From contig CALKDJ010000134.1 of NCBI GenBank assembly GCA_938084195.1, forward strand, positions 1 through 6,982: a DNA stretch of 6,982 bases. Direction: 5' to 3'. A model generated the notes under the pieces. That model did no database searches. It was not told the origin of the DNA and was given only the letters and a program-made list of their open reading frames with translations. Shown here one piece after another: positions 6,722 through 6,982 of the stretch. How positions within the stretch are numbered: position 1 is the stretch's first letter; every line of letters begins with the position of its first letter. The DNA is from an uncultured Methylophilaceae bacterium. Lineage in GTDB: Bacteria > Pseudomonadota > Gammaproteobacteria > Burkholderiales > Methylophilaceae. The position numbers and the translations under genes were made by a program.

Positions 6722-6982
6722 TTAGCCTTCCTTGATATTTCGAATAAAATTTTGAAGTAAAGCTTGTGAGGAGATATTATTTTTTTTAGAGCTAGGATTT
6801 TTGAATACATATGAATTATTCGAAATACCTAATAGGTCATAAAGAATTTCTACAGCTCCGTTGCATTTAAAAGAAGAACGAAAACTGATAGTGGGAATCT
6901 TCACATTTTTAGTAATGAGTTCATCGGCTTCATCTCCTGCCATCGATAAAATAATCATTTTCGCACCACAAGCTTCTAAACT
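6722..6982 (-). CDS. panB: PanB-like ketopantoate hydroxymethyltransferase, C-terminal part, divergent
   Basis: The frame is open from the window edge (6982) to TAA at 6722-6724, giving 86 residues; the N-terminus is outside. The ATG at 6958 is internal. Position directly before panC and a gapless match to the PanB C-terminus support the family: ACGAKMIIL aligns with ALGVQLLVL, VKIPTISF with LAIPVIGI, and ILYDLLGI with VMHDAFGI. PanB makes ketopantoate from 2-oxoisovalerate and methylene-tetrahydrofolate. The catalytic Glu of the usual LECVP segment is Ser (LSMAG), GIGAG reads SFRSS, and DGQ reads NGA. The C-terminus is also shorter. It may therefore be a divergent, repurposed or failing PanB; no stop or frameshift is seen. 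The family call is fairly sure, the activity doubtful. Confidence 0.78.
   Translation of the reverse strand, partial: SLEACGAKMIILSMAGDEADELITKNVKIPTISFRSSFKCNGAVEILYDLLGISNNSYVFKNPSSKKNNISSQALLQNFIRNIKEG

Noticed and set aside
6722..6958. A small separate gene starting at ATG 6958
   Set aside because: The frame continues upstream to the window edge and the extra residues (LEACGAK) fit the PanB alignment, so this is the end of panB.
1..6982. CRISPR array, tRNA, riboswitch, insertion sequence or other mobile element
   Set aside because: No spaced direct repeats, cloverleaf-like sequences, transposase fragments or long inverted repeats were seen, and gaps between genes are too short to hold most of these.

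Overview
The window is a gene-dense, strongly AT-rich bacterial chromosome segment with no sign of mobile DNA. Every gene but the first can be assigned to a housekeeping family. The gene set points to a gammaproteobacterium: a DarP/YjgA ribosome maturation factor divergent from pmbA/tldE (the same pairing as in E. coli), an E. coli-like RlmH ending in NHPYHRE, and the outer-membrane lipoprotein MlaA. Low GC, very short intergenic gaps, weak Shine-Dalgarno sequences and a photolyase would suit a streamlined, sunlit-water lineage. That lifestyle reading is inference.

Layout. Positions 1-417 (+) hold the 3' part of a PDZ-domain protein that starts outside the window. Its stop codon abuts the stop codon of darP (418-906, -). 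A short AT-rich divergent region (907-972) separates darP from pmbA (973-2313, +). pmbA converges on mlaA (2319-3131, -) with only 5 bases between them. A 90-base AT-rich gap then leads to a compact minus-strand gene run. In transcription order this is panB (only its last 87 codons plus stop are in the window), panC, panD, rsfS, rlmH and phrB, spanning 6982 down to 3222. Gaps in the run are 9, 49, 1 and 11 bases, and rlmH and phrB overlap by 8 bases.

Function. panB-panC-panD would encode the three classical steps to pantothenate, the coenzyme A precursor. rsfS and rlmH encode two factors acting on the large ribosomal subunit, and darP is a third such factor, encoded separately. phrB encodes a class I DNA photolyase. 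MlaA serves outer-membrane lipid asymmetry. PmbA/TldE is the non-catalytic half of the TldD/TldE protease.

I found no clear new system. The points most worth a second look are: (1) the visible part of PanB aligns without gaps to canonical PanB but has lost the catalytic Glu and the GIGAG motif; (2) the photolyase has Phe at the position of the terminal Trp of the classical electron-transfer triad; (3) pan genes are joined to rsfS-rlmH-phrB, with three consecutive non-ATG starts. No tRNA, rRNA, CRISPR array, insertion sequence or long repeat was seen.
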